Shown here one piece after another: positions 8,593 through 16,945 of a DNA stretch of 64,000 nucleotides. The DNA comes from Streptomyces puniciscabiei (GTDB taxonomy: Bacteria > Actinomycetota > Actinomycetes > Streptomycetales > Streptomycetaceae). A program made the translations under genes and the position numbers. Numbering within the stretch: position 1 is the first letter of the stretch; every line of letters begins with the position of its first letter. Location: the NCBI RefSeq assembly GCF_006715785.1, contig NZ_VFNX01000001.1, positions 6,552,001 to 6,616,000 on the forward strand. Direction: 5' to 3'. The notes under the pieces are model-generated. The model ran no database searches. It had not been told where the DNA came from and saw only the letters and a list, made by a program, of their open reading frames with translations.

Positions 8593-9432
8593 ATGGACCC
8601 CGAGGACACCACGGCGCCCGCGCTGGCCGAGGAGATCGCCGAGTACTACGGACGCGACCGGGAGGACGCCCGGCTGCGCACCGGCGCCGGACGGCTGGAG
8701 TTCTGGCGTACCCAGGACGTCCTGCGCAGGCTGCTGCCGCCCGCACCGGCGCGGATCCTGGACGTGGGCGGTGGCAGCGGTGTCCACGCGGAGTGGCTGG
8801 CCGCCGACGGCCACGACGTGGAGCTCCTCGACCCGGTACCCCTGCACGTCGAACGTGCGGCCCGGCTGCCCGGCGTCCGGGCACGCCCCGGCGACGCCCG
8901 CGCCCTGGACGCCCCGGACGCGTCCGTGGACGTCGTGCTGCTCCTCGGCCCGCTCTACCACCTGCCCGAGCGTCCGGACCGGGTACGGGCCCTGGCCGAG
9001 GCGCGCCGGGTGGTGCGGCCCGGAGGGCTCGTGGTCGCCGCCACCATCAACCGGTTCGCGGGGCTGCACGACACACTCGCCAAGGGTGTGTACTTCGACG
9101 CCGACCGGCGCCCGCACATCGAGGCGGCCGCCGGTGACGGCCGGCTGCGTCCGGGCCGCGGGCCCGAGGCGCTGTTCACCACGGCCTGCTTCCACGCACC
9201 GGAGGACGTCCCCGCCGAGTTCGCGGACGCCGGCCTGACGGCGCACGGGCAGTACGGCCTCGAAGGCGCGGCGTGGCTGATGGGCGACCTCGTCTCCTGG
9301 CTGACGGATCCGCGGCAACGGACGCTGGTCCTGGCGGCGCTGCGGCGGACGGAGTCCGTGCCCTCGCTGCTCGGGGTCAGCGGCCACCTGCTCACCGCCG
9401 GCACCCGCACCGAGGAGGCGTCCGCAGGTTAG
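8593..9432 (+). CDS. Class I SAM-dependent methyltransferase
   Basis: A 279-residue methyltransferase. Motif I is ARILDVGGGSGVHAEWL (SAM-binding glycine loop), the acidic end of strand 2 is HDVELLDPVPLHV, and post-motif segments are DVVLLLGPLYHLPE and VVRPGGLVVAATINR. The C-terminal third is specific and does not identify the acceptor. It is transcribed away from the VOC gene on its left, and its stop codon overlaps the stop of the next, convergent VOC gene. The acceptor is probably a small molecule. Confidence 0.85.
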   Translation: MDPEDTTAPALAEEIAEYYGRDREDARLRTGAGRLEFWRTQDVLRRLLPPAPARILDVGGGSGVHAEWLAADGHDVELLDPVPLHVERAARLPGVRARPGDARALDAPDASVDVVLLLGPLYHLPERPDRVRALAEARRVVRPGGLVVAATINRFAGLHDTLAKGVYFDADRRPHIEAAAGDGRLRPGRGPEALFTTACFHAPEDVPAEFADAGLTAHGQYGLEGAAWLMGDLVSWLTDPRQRTLVLAALRRTESVPSLLGVSGHLLTAGTRTEEASAG

Positions 9433-9821
9433 ATCCCCGGCCGGTACCGCAGCGGATGGTCCCCCGGGACCTCCACCAGTGCGATGCGGATGCCGTCCGG
9501 GTCGGCGATCCACATCTCGACCAGGCCCCACGGCTCCTTCACCGGTGGCCGGACGATGTCGACGCCCCTGTCCCTGAGCTCCTCGTGTGCGGCCGTCACG
9601 TCGCCGACCTGCCACCACAGCCGGACCGCGGGCGACGGCGGGGCCTCGGCCCTCCCGGAGACCTCCAGGAAGCCACCGCCGAGGAAGTAGACCGTGCCGC
9701 GCTCGGGCCCGGTACCGAACTCGCGGTAGACGGACAGCCCCAGCTGCTCGCCGTAGAAGGTCCGGGAGCGCTCGGGGTCGGTGGGGGTGAGCAGGGTCCG
9801 GCTGCTGAGTACGTGCACCAT
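9429..9821 (-). CDS. Single-domain VOC family protein
   Basis: A 130-residue glyoxalase/dioxygenase-fold protein with one pair of beta-alpha-beta-beta-beta modules. It opens with LLTPTDPERSRTFYGEQLGL and closes with MWIADPDGIRIALVEVP. The metal-ligand pattern is not complete enough to assign an enzyme. Its TAA stop (minus strand, 9431-9429) overlaps the TAG of the convergent methyltransferase (9430-9432) by two bases. The ATG start lies 69 bases from the divergent acetyltransferase. Confidence 0.85.
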   Translation of the reverse strand: MVHVLSSRTLLTPTDPERSRTFYGEQLGLSVYREFGTGPERGTVYFLGGGFLEVSGRAEAPPSPAVRLWWQVGDVTAAHEELRDRGVDIVRPPVKEPWGLVEMWIADPDGIRIALVEVPGDHPLRYRPGI

Positions 9822-9890
9822 GCAGGCGGAGCCTAGGGCAGGGTTACGCTCGACCCTGGTTCTGCCACGCCCGACACCGAAAGGCCGCCC

Positions 9891-10430
9891 ATGGAAACCG
9901 CCGCCACCGGACCCACCTTCCGCGACGCCACGGACGCCGACGTCGACGCGCTGGTCGCGCTGATCGAGTCGGCCTACCGCGGGGACTCCAGCCGGGCCGG
10001 GTGGACCACCGAGGCGGACATCCTCCAGGGGCAGCGGACGGATCCGGAGGGCGTGCTGGAAGTGATCAAGGCGCCCGAGAGCAGGCTGCTGGTCGTCGAG
10101 CAGGACGGCCGGATCGTCGCCTGCTGCCAGCTGGAACACCGCGGCGACCACGCCTACTTCGGCATGTTCGCGGTCAGCCCCACGCTGCAGGGCGCGGGCC
10201 TCGGCAAGACGGTCATGGCGGAGGCGGAGCGCCAGGTCCGCGAGGCCTGGGGCGTCGCCGAGATGCACATGACGGTGATCTCCGTAAGGGACGACCTGAT
10301 CGCCTGGTACGAGCGCCGTGGCTACCGCCGTACGGGAAAGATGTCCCCCTTCCCGTACGGCGACGAGCGCTTCGGCATCCCGCAGCGCGACGACCTGCAG
10401 TTCGAGCTGCTGGTCAAGAAGCTCGTCTGA
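9891..10430 (+). CDS. GNAT family N-acetyltransferase
   Basis: A 179-residue acetyl-CoA-dependent acetyltransferase. The substrate-side N-terminus is FRDATDADVDALVALIESAY. The acetyl-CoA pyrophosphate loop is FAVSPTLQGAGLGKTVMAEA (V-x-P-x-x-Q-G-x-G-x-G). The final strand region is LIAWYERRGYRRTGK. It resembles acetyltransferases of small amines and peptides. The substrate is unknown. GAAAGG lies 10-15 bases before the ATG. Confidence 0.9.
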   Translation: METAATGPTFRDATDADVDALVALIESAYRGDSSRAGWTTEADILQGQRTDPEGVLEVIKAPESRLLVVEQDGRIVACCQLEHRGDHAYFGMFAVSPTLQGAGLGKTVMAEAERQVREAWGVAEMHMTVISVRDDLIAWYERRGYRRTGKMSPFPYGDERFGIPQRDDLQFELLVKKLV

Positions 10431-10435
10431 CCGGG

Positions 10436-11119
10436 TCAGGCCGTGAAGCGCCCGGTGCGCTTGATCTCCGGGAAGTCGGTCGTCGCGCCGTCCAGTTCCA
10501 GGGCGCGGACCAGCCGCAGATGATCCTGGGTGTTGACGACCCAGCCGATGATCCGCAGCCCTGACGCGCGCGCGTGCTCGACGACCTCCAGGGTGAGCCG
10601 GCGGATGTTGAGACACAGGGTCGCCGCGCCCACGGCGACCGCGCGCTCCACCACGTCCGTGCCGTAGCGGCCGGCGATCAGGGCCGTGCGCACGCCCGGC
10701 ACCAGCCGGGCGATCTCGGCGATGGCGTCGTCGTGGAACGAGGACACCTGCACGCGCCCGATCAGGTCGCGCTCGTGCATCACCGCCGCCAGGGCCCGTG
10801 CGGCGGCGACGTCCTTGATCTCGGCCTGCAGTGGTGTGCGTACCGCGTCCAGCACCTCCTCGAACACCGGCACCCGCTCCCCGCGGCCCGCGTCCAGGGC
10901 GCGCAGCTCGGCCAGGGTCTTGTCGGCGATCGGCCCGGTGCCGTCGGTCGTGCGGTCGACCTCCGCGTCGTGCATGACGACCAGGGCGCCGTCCTTGCTG
11001 AGGTGCAGATCGAGTTCGATCAGGTCGAGGCCGGCGTTCTGCGCGGCGACGAAGGAACGAAGGGTGTTCTCGGGCTCGACACCCATGACCCCGCGGTGAC
11101 CGATGGTAAGGAAGTTCAA
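10436..11119 (-). CDS. Glycerophosphodiester phosphodiesterase
   Basis: A 227-residue GDPD-family enzyme hydrolysing glycerophosphodiesters to an alcohol and glycerol 3-phosphate. The catalytic N-terminus is visible as IGHRGVMGVEPENT, followed by the metal-binding Glu/Asp/His set LIELDLHLSKDG and VVMHDAEVDRTTDGTG, then the substrate strand LQAEIKD. There is no signal peptide, so it is probably cytosolic. The start is an unusual TTG with GGAG eight bases upstream. The next in-frame ATG would remove the first catalytic His, so TTG is needed. Confidence 0.88.
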   Translation of the reverse strand: MNFLTIGHRGVMGVEPENTLRSFVAAQNAGLDLIELDLHLSKDGALVVMHDAEVDRTTDGTGPIADKTLAELRALDAGRGERVPVFEEVLDAVRTPLQAEIKDVAAARALAAVMHERDLIGRVQVSSFHDDAIAEIARLVPGVRTALIAGRYGTDVVERAVAVGAATLCLNIRRLTLEVVEHARASGLRIIGWVVNTQDHLRLVRALELDGATTDFPEIKRTGRFTA

Positions 11120-11535
11120 GGTTCGACTCCGTTCCGTCGACGGCGGCTCGGCGCGCGCGGAACGGGCGGACGCCGTCGTCCGCGCGGGCAGAGTCGCAGC
11201 CTAACGGCCGGGCCCCGCGATGAACCCGCACGTGCGTGAGGCATCCGGGTTGCGTGGCGGTCGCGGATTGGCCGGTATGCGCTCCCGTCGTCACCCTCGC
11301 GTGGGCGCGTCACCCGCACCCTTGACGACCGGACGGGACTCCGCTCACCACGCGGTGGCACACCGGGCGAAGGCACGGGCTGCTCGATGGAAGTGAGCGC
11401 CGTCACGGTTTACGGCAGGAAAAACATCGGTGACCAAGGGGTCGGACAGAATAATTTCCCGAGCAGCCTCTTGCTGGCTGAAACCGGGTATGCATACGGT
11501 GTCCTTACGCGAGCTTCTCCCGTGGAGGATGGGAC
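11120..11535. other. 416-base intergenic region between divergent genes
   Basis: It holds the ribosome-binding site of the phosphodiesterase on the left and GGAGG (11524-11528) for the DUF6421 gene on the right. The right half is AT-richer (11410-11510) and contains the perfect palindrome GTATGCATAC (11488-11497), which may be an operator or part of a promoter of the DUF6421 operon. The minus-strand open frame through this region shows no family features and was not called. Confidence 0.5.
11488..11497 (+). promoter_or_regulatory. Candidate operator/promoter element of the DUF6421 operon
   Basis: GTATGCATAC is a perfect 10-bp palindrome flanked by ACCG and GGT, 38 bases before the ATG of the DUF6421 gene. 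It contains a -10-like TATGCA. No regulator gene lies next to it, so the binder is unknown. Confidence 0.3.
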
Positions 11536-12933
11536 ATGACGGAAATTCTTGTGCAGGCGGGTACGGAGGGACGGATTCCTTCGTCGACCAGGGTGGTTGA
11601 GCACCCGGCCTGGCCCGTGCTCAAGGATGCCGTGGAGCAGATCCGGCCATGGCAGTCCAAGGACGGATCGATCGACTTCGACGCCGAGGGCGCTCCCGCC
11701 CGGGCGGACGCCGAGGCCGCCGTACGCAGTGTCGTGGCCGCGGTCGAGGAGCTCTCCCCGCTGCTCCCGCACGACGAGGCCTACCACCAGGCCCTGGTGA
11801 AGGATCTGCGCCGCTGGGCCGAGGGCGGCTTCCAGGTGCCGGACTTCCTGGACTCCCTGCTGGCCTTCCAGCCCGCCGCACACCGCGCGGACGGCCTGCA
11901 GCACCTGGTCGTCTTCCCGATGTACACGCAGAACGGCAACCCGGACCGCAACCTGGAGGCGGTCGTGCTGCGCATGGTCTGGCCGGACTGGCTGGCCGAG
12001 CTGGAGCGCACCCGGTACGACAACCCGCTGTTCTGCGGCATCACCTTCGAGGACTTCACGTCCGGCTACGACACGAACTCGGCCGTCCTCTTCCCGGAGA
12101 CCATCGCCGTGCGTGAGGCGCCGGAACGTTTCTCCTGGGGTGGCATCTTCTGCGACCGCGAGGCCGCCCGCTTCCGCCGGGTCACCGAGGCCGCCGTCGA
12201 CATCCTGGGCCTGCAGCTGCCCGAGGACATCGCCGCGATGGTCCACGACCAGAAGCGCTGCGAAGAGGCCTTCGTGCTCTGGGACATGGTCCACGACCGC
12301 ACCCACAGCCACGGTGACCTGCCGTTCGACCCGTTCATGATCAAGCAGCGCCAGCCGTTCTGGATGTACGGCCTGGAGGAGCTGCGCTGCGACCTCACCG
12401 CCTTCAAGGAGGCCGTGAAGCTCCAGGCGGACGGCGTCCCGCAGGCCCGTGACGTGCAGTACGCGGTGCTCTTCGACCGGATGTTCCGCTTCCCGGTCAC
12501 CGGCGACCGCAACCGCAACTACGACGGCCTCGGCGGCCAGCTGCTCTTCGCCTATCTGCACAAGCACGACGTCCTCCGGTGGACCGACAACAAGCTCTCC
12601 ATCGACTGGGAGCGCGCCCCGCAGGTCACCAACCAGCTGTGCGCCGAGATCGAGAAGCTCTACAAGGACGGCATCGACCGCCCGAAGCTGGTGCACTGGT
12701 TCGCCGGCTACGAGCTGGTCTCCACCTACCTCGCCCCGCACCCCGGCTCCAAGTGGGCCAAGGGCCCGGACGCCCTGGACCTCACCCAGCCGCCGCGCAA
12801 GCTCGTGGACGACGTGCTTCCGGACGAGTTTCCGCTGAGCATGTTCTACGAGGCCCTGTCGAAGAAGCTGAAGAATGTGATCGCCTCCACCAAGGGCATC
12901 ACGGCGGACAGCGCCGAGCGGATCGCCGCGTGA
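11536..12933 (+). CDS. DUF6421 family protein, first gene of a three-gene operon
   Basis: A 465-residue soluble protein of the actinobacterial DUF6421 family, with no signal peptide or membrane helix. The function is not established. A His/Asp-rich segment, DMVHDRTHSHGDLPFDPF (His at about 253, 257 and 259, Asp at 261), is followed by GLEELRCDLTA (Glu about 281-282, Asp 286). This spacing looks like a metal-binding or hydrolytic centre; that is my inference. GGAGG lies seven bases before the ATG. It is followed after 41 bases by an SDR gene and then by a threonine-aldolase-type lyase. The three are probably one transcript and one pathway. Confidence 0.8.
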   Translation: MTEILVQAGTEGRIPSSTRVVEHPAWPVLKDAVEQIRPWQSKDGSIDFDAEGAPARADAEAAVRSVVAAVEELSPLLPHDEAYHQALVKDLRRWAEGGFQVPDFLDSLLAFQPAAHRADGLQHLVVFPMYTQNGNPDRNLEAVVLRMVWPDWLAELERTRYDNPLFCGITFEDFTSGYDTNSAVLFPETIAVREAPERFSWGGIFCDREAARFRRVTEAAVDILGLQLPEDIAAMVHDQKRCEEAFVLWDMVHDRTHSHGDLPFDPFMIKQRQPFWMYGLEELRCDLTAFKEAVKLQADGVPQARDVQYAVLFDRMFRFPVTGDRNRNYDGLGGQLLFAYLHKHDVLRWTDNKLSIDWERAPQVTNQLCAEIEKLYKDGIDRPKLVHWFAGYELVSTYLAPHPGSKWAKGPDALDLTQPPRKLVDDVLPDEFPLSMFYEALSKKLKNVIASTKGITADSAERIAA

Positions 12934-12974
12934 GCGACCGCAGCGAAGAGAACACTGCTTCAGAGGGGAAGAAC

Positions 12975-13724
12975 GTGGCGAACAACGGGTCTCTCAGCGG
13001 TGCGGTGATCGCGGTGGCCGGCGCGGGCGGACCCGCCGGACACGCGGCGCTGGTCCGGCTCGCCGAGGCCGGCGCGGTCGTCGTCGGCGCCGACAACAAC
13101 CCCGAGCGGCTGGCGGAGGCCGTGGACGCGGCCCGCTACGCGCGCGGCGGTGCCACGGTCACCGGGGAGACGGTCGACCTGCTCGACCTGGACTCGACCC
13201 GGGCCTGGGCCGACCGTATCGAGAAGGAGCACGGCCGGATCGACGGCCTGGTCCACCTGGTCGGCGGCTGGCGCGGCAGCGCGACCTTCGAGGAGACGAG
13301 CCTCGCGGACTGGGACCTGCTGGAGAAGCTGCTGATCCGCACGGTGCAGCACACCTCCCTGGCCTTCTACGACGGCCTGCAGCGCAGCGACCGCGGCCGG
13401 TACCTGCTGATCAGTGCCGCCGGGGCGTCGAAGCCCACCGCGGGCAACGCGGCGTACTCCGCGTCCAAGGCCGCCGCCGAGGCGTGGACGCTGGCCATGG
13501 CCGACGGCTTCCGCAAGGCGGGGGGCGAGGCCGGTCCGCGTGCGGCTGCTGCCATCCTGGTGGTGAAGGCGCTGGTGCACGACGCGATGCGCGCCGAACG
13601 CCCCAACGCGAAGTTCGCGGGCTTCACGGACGTCAAGGACCTCGCCGCCGAGATCGAGGGCGTCTGGAGCAAGCCCGCCGCGGAAGTGAACGGAAACCGC
13701 CTGTGGCTGACCGAGAAGCCGTGA
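12975..13724 (+). CDS. SDR family NAD(P)-dependent oxidoreductase
   Basis: A 249-residue short-chain dehydrogenase/reductase. The N-terminal cofactor loop is altered: AVAGAGGPAGHAALVRLA in place of TGxxxGxG. The next strand is VVVGADNNPERLA, then HLVGGWRGSATF (NxAG region replaced by VGG). The catalytic Ser is in LLISAAGASK, and Tyr-Lys is in AYSASKAAAEAW. The GTG start has AGAGGGG upstream; an earlier GTG overlapping the DUF6421 stop would add 15 residues. Its stop overlaps the next gene's GTG (GTGA), so the SDR and lyase are translationally coupled. The substrate is unknown. Confidence 0.85.
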   Translation: MANNGSLSGAVIAVAGAGGPAGHAALVRLAEAGAVVVGADNNPERLAEAVDAARYARGGATVTGETVDLLDLDSTRAWADRIEKEHGRIDGLVHLVGGWRGSATFEETSLADWDLLEKLLIRTVQHTSLAFYDGLQRSDRGRYLLISAAGASKPTAGNAAYSASKAAAEAWTLAMADGFRKAGGEAGPRAAAAILVVKALVHDAMRAERPNAKFAGFTDVKDLAAEIEGVWSKPAAEVNGNRLWLTEKP

Positions 13725-14791
13725 ACCCTCCCAAGACCGACGCGCGTCGCCATCACGACCCCGAGGTCCGCGGTTTCGCCAGTGACAACTACGCCGGGGC
13801 CCACCCGGAGGTGCTGGCCGCCCTGGCCCTCGCCAACGGCGGCCACCAGGTGGCGTACGGCGAGGACGCGTACACCGAGAACCTCCAGCGGATCATCCGC
13901 AGCCACTTCGGGTCCACGGCGGAGGCCTTCCCGGTCTTCAACGGCACCGGTGCGAACGTCGTCGCGCTCCAGGCGGTCACCGACCGCTGGGGCGCGGTGA
14001 TCTGCGCCGAGAGCGCCCACATCAACGTGGACGAGGGCGGCGCGCCCGAGCGCATGGGCGGCCTGAAGCTGCTCACCGTGCCCACGCCGGACGGCAAGCT
14101 CACGCCCGAGCTGATCGACCGGCAGGCCTGGGGCTTCGAGGACGAGCACCGCGCCATGCCGCAGGTCGTGTCGATCACCCAGAGCACGGAGCTCGGCACC
14201 CTCTACACGCCGGAGGAGATCCGCGCGATCTGCGAGCACGCCCATGCGCACGGCATGAAGGTGCACCTGGACGGCTCCCGGATAGCCAACGCCGCGGCCT
14301 CCCTGAACGTCCCCATGCGGACGTTCACCGACGCGGTCGGCGTCGACATCCTCTCGCTGGGCGGGACCAAGAACGGCGCCGTCTTCGGCGAGGCGGTGGT
14401 GGTCCTCAACCAGGACGCGGTGCGCAAGATGAAGCACCTGCGGAAGATGTCGATGCAGCTGGCCTCCAAGATGCGCTTCGTCTCGGTGCAGTTGGAGGCG
14501 CTGCTGGCGAAGGACCTGTGGCTGCGCAACGCCCGGCACGCCAACGAGATGGCCCAGCGCCTCGCCGAGGGCGTCCGCGCGGTGCACGGTGTGGAGATCC
14601 TCTACCCCGTGCAGGCCAACGGCGTCTTCGCGCGGCTCCCGCACGACGTGTCCGAGCGCCTGCAGCAGCGCTTCCGCTTCTACTTCTGGGACGAGGCCGC
14701 CGGGGTGGTGCGCTGGATGTGCTCCTTCGACACCACCGAGGAGGACGTCGACACCTTCGTGGCCGCGCTCAAGGAGGAGATGGCGCGCTAG
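13721..14791 (+). CDS. Threonine-aldolase/beta-eliminating-lyase family PLP enzyme
   Basis: A 356-residue fold-type I PLP enzyme of the low-specificity threonine aldolase/beta-eliminating lyase superfamily. The opening segment GFASDNYAGAHPEVLAAL matches the family signature. PLP-ring stacking is at AHINVDEGG, the cofactor Asp at KVHLDGSRIANA, and the Schiff-base Lys at about 217 in LGGTKNGAVFGE. Members split beta-hydroxy amino acids into glycine and an aldehyde, which an SDR could then reduce or oxidise; the coupling to the upstream SDR makes that attractive but unproven. Start GTG overlaps the SDR stop. Confidence 0.87.
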   Translation: MNPPKTDARRHHDPEVRGFASDNYAGAHPEVLAALALANGGHQVAYGEDAYTENLQRIIRSHFGSTAEAFPVFNGTGANVVALQAVTDRWGAVICAESAHINVDEGGAPERMGGLKLLTVPTPDGKLTPELIDRQAWGFEDEHRAMPQVVSITQSTELGTLYTPEEIRAICEHAHAHGMKVHLDGSRIANAAASLNVPMRTFTDAVGVDILSLGGTKNGAVFGEAVVVLNQDAVRKMKHLRKMSMQLASKMRFVSVQLEALLAKDLWLRNARHANEMAQRLAEGVRAVHGVEILYPVQANGVFARLPHDVSERLQQRFRFYFWDEAAGVVRWMCSFDTTEEDVDTFVAALKEEMAR

Positions 14792-14813
14792 CCCCGAGCT
14801 ATTGCATAGATAT

Positions 14814-14870
14814 GCGGCCACTCGAAAAGTCATTGACTGTCGAGTGGCCGCGTTCCTATCCTCTGCGGGC
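14814..14870 (+). promoter_or_regulatory. Hairpin with embedded promoter before the transglutaminase gene
   Basis: GCGGCCACTCGA (14814-14825) and TCGAGTGGCCGC (14840-14851) are perfect 12-bp inverted arms with a 14-base loop. Overlapping them is TTGACT (14833-14838), 18 bases, TATCCT (14857-14862), a good housekeeping promoter. The ATG at 14871 is eight bases after the -10, so the mRNA is probably leaderless. The same hairpin could end the upstream operon or act as an operator covering the -35. Confidence 0.65.
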
Positions 14871-15464
14871 ATGGAGCTGATCCAGAACACCGCCGATCTG
14901 TCCGCGTACCTGGCCGCGGACGAGGCCATCGACCATCACCATCCCGTGGTCCGGGAGACGGCCGAGAGACTGGCCGCCGGGGCGGCCGACTCGTATGCCT
15001 ATGCGCGGGCCGCCTATGAATTCGTCCGGGACACGATCCCGCACTCCCAGGATTCCGGTGACCCGCGTGTCACCTGGCGCGCATCCGACGTCCTCGGAGG
15101 ACGCACGGGCATCTGCCATGCCAAGGCGCACGCGCTGACGGCCCTGCTACGCGCGGAGGACATCCCGACGGCCCTGTGCTACCAACGGCTGACGCATGAC
15201 GACGGAAGCGGACATGTGCTGCACGGACTGGTCGCCGTCCGCTTCCACGGCGCCTGGCACCGGCAGGACCCGCGCGGCAACAAGCCCGGCGTGGACGCCC
15301 GGTTCTCGCTGGACGGCGAGCGGCTGGCCTGGATCCCCGACCCCGCGGCCGGTGAACTGGACTATCCGGCCCTGTACGCCGCACCGCACCCGGTCGTCCT
15401 CGACGCCCTGAAGGCGCCCCCGGACCGGCCGCACCTGTGGAAGACGCTGCCCGACGCGCTCTGA
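14871..15464 (+). CDS. Transglutaminase-like domain protein
   Basis: A 197-residue protein of the transglutaminase/protease-like superfamily. The catalytic Cys is in GGRTGICHAKAHALTALLRA, the His in GSGHVLHGLVAV and the Asp in AWHRQDPRGNKPGV. The N-terminal part (ELIQNTADLSAYLAADEAID) is typical of the stand-alone bacterial type. No signal peptide is seen, so it is cytosolic. Likely activities are peptide or amide hydrolysis or transfer; the substrate is unknown. The neighbouring DUF6421 operon ends 79 bases upstream on the same strand. Confidence 0.85.
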   Translation: MELIQNTADLSAYLAADEAIDHHHPVVRETAERLAAGAADSYAYARAAYEFVRDTIPHSQDSGDPRVTWRASDVLGGRTGICHAKAHALTALLRAEDIPTALCYQRLTHDDGSGHVLHGLVAVRFHGAWHRQDPRGNKPGVDARFSLDGERLAWIPDPAAGELDYPALYAAPHPVVLDALKAPPDRPHLWKTLPDAL

Positions 15465-15521
15465 GGGCAGGGGGCACCCCCGCCCGGCGCCGTCGCGATC
15501 GCACTCGCCAACCTCCCCGCC

Positions 15522-15902
15522 ATGAGCAACGGGGGAGCGGCAGAAGGCGACATCAACGGCACGGAACACGGTTCGGCGGACGGGCAAGGCGGCGTCGGCT
15601 CCGGTGGCCGGCTCGCTCGGCTGCGGAGGCACAGGGCGCTCGCCTCGGCCGTGGTGCCGGCCCTGGTCGCCGGTGCCGTCGCGGTGCCGCTCGCGCTCGG
15701 CGCGTGGAACGACCCGTGCAAGGAACTGCCCGCTACCACACGCGAGTTGGCGAAGGAGGCCCCGGCGGTGGCGACCCGGGCCCTCGATCCCCGGGACGAC
15801 ATCGCGCTACGACGCCGTGGCGCGGCTCCTGCCGTCCGGCAGGCTGTGCGGTGACGGCGGCCGGGTGCTCGGGCAGGTGCTGGACGCCGCCACCGGCGCC
15901 GC
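15522..15902 (+). pseudogene. Hypothetical membrane-anchored protein, frameshifted
   Basis: The ATG frame gives 110 residues: a polar N-terminus, one hydrophobic helix (VVPALVAGAVAVPLALGA) and WNDPCKELPATTRELAKEA, ending at 15854. From about 15800 the natural-looking continuation (RYDAVARLLPSGRLCGDGG and VLGQVLDAATGAA) lies in another frame, up to about 15902. A single indel near 15800 explains this. No family was recognised. It may be a real short protein, but the codon pattern favours a decayed gene. Confidence 0.45.
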
Positions 15903-16034
15903 ATCCACGAGCCCCCGTGCAGCGATCGGCACACGAGAGCCGTGGCGACTCTCCCGTCACGCTCGCGAACCCTACCGACAGCCCCGCTGCGCGCATGTCG
16001 CCGGGTGCTGCAGCCCGCTCAGGGGCGACGCACG

Positions 16035-16757
16035 TCAGCCTGCCGCCCGCAGCTCCTCCACCGTAGGTGCCGTACCCCCCAGGTGGGCGGGCAGCCACCA
16101 GGAGTCCTCGGGGCCCTTGGGGCGGCCCGGGTAGGCGCGCTGGGCAGCCTCCAGCAACTCCTGGACGCGCTCGCGCAGTCGGCGGGTTATGGCGCCCGCG
16201 TACTGGTCGCGGGGTGCCTCGACCGCCTCGCCGACACGAATGGTGACGGGCAGGTGGTTGCGCTTGAAGTTGCGGGGGTGCCCCTTCGTCCACAGCCGCT
16301 GGGTGCCCCACACGGCCATCGGGACCAGCGGGACGCCGGCGTCCTGGGCGAGCCGCGCCGCACCGGACTTGAAGCTCTTCAGCGTGAACGACTGCGAGAT
16401 GGTGGCCTCCGGGAAGACCCCGACGACCTCACCGGAGCGCAGCGAGTCCAGCGCGTGCGCGTAGGCCGCCTCGCCCTGGCCCCGGTCCACCGGGATGTGC
16501 TTCATGCCGCGCATCAGCGGACCGGAGATCCGGTGGCGGAAGACGGACTCCTTCGCCATGAAGCGCACCAGGCGCTTCTGCGGCAGGGCCGCGAGGCCGT
16601 TGAAGACGAAGTCCAGGTAGCTGATGTGATTGCTCACCAGCACGGCGCCGCCCGAGCGCGGGATGTTCTCCGACCCCTGGCAGTCGATCTTCAGGTCCCA
16701 GACCTTGAACAACGTCTTGGCGAATCCGATGACGGGACGGTAGACCAACTCTGCCAT
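16035..16757 (-). CDS. 1-acyl-sn-glycerol-3-phosphate acyltransferase (PlsC family)
   Basis: A 240-residue membrane-associated acyltransferase that would add the second acyl chain to lysophosphatidate in phospholipid synthesis. Motif I is SNHISYLDFVF (H-x4-D), motif II lies around GMKHIPVDRGQGE, motif III is GVFPEATIS and motif IV is VPMAVWGTQRL. Length and motif order match the family. The ATG start is not preceded by a strong ribosome-binding site (AAAGGG lies about 15 bases upstream). Actinomycetes carry several paralogues, so the physiological substrate is uncertain. Confidence 0.88.
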   Translation of the reverse strand: MAELVYRPVIGFAKTLFKVWDLKIDCQGSENIPRSGGAVLVSNHISYLDFVFNGLAALPQKRLVRFMAKESVFRHRISGPLMRGMKHIPVDRGQGEAAYAHALDSLRSGEVVGVFPEATISQSFTLKSFKSGAARLAQDAGVPLVPMAVWGTQRLWTKGHPRNFKRNHLPVTIRVGEAVEAPRDQYAGAITRRLRERVQELLEAAQRAYPGRPKGPEDSWWLPAHLGGTAPTVEELRAAG

Positions 16758-16945
16758 GGGCGGGACAGACCCTTTCTGCTCTGCTCGGGAAAGGGGGCTC
16801 CCGGCGGGTAAGTTACGCAGCCGTAGGTTTACGGCGTCTCGCAGATCGTGCCCGAAGAACGGACGGGTAGCCAGTCCTGGTGCCCGGCGGGGGCGAGATT
16901 CTCGTCACGTCGGCCTACATCCGACCTCGACTCTTTAGTGATCCT

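Noticed and set aside
11112..11132. GGTTCGACTCC, a tRNA T-loop-like sequence
   Set aside because: No acceptor stem, D-arm or anticodon arm can be built around it. It is the ribosome-binding-site region of the phosphodiesterase on the other strand.
11116..11406. Minus-strand 96-residue frame upstream of the phosphodiesterase
   Set aside because: Arg/Pro-rich composition with no domain and no ribosome-binding site. It overlaps the true TTG start in another frame.
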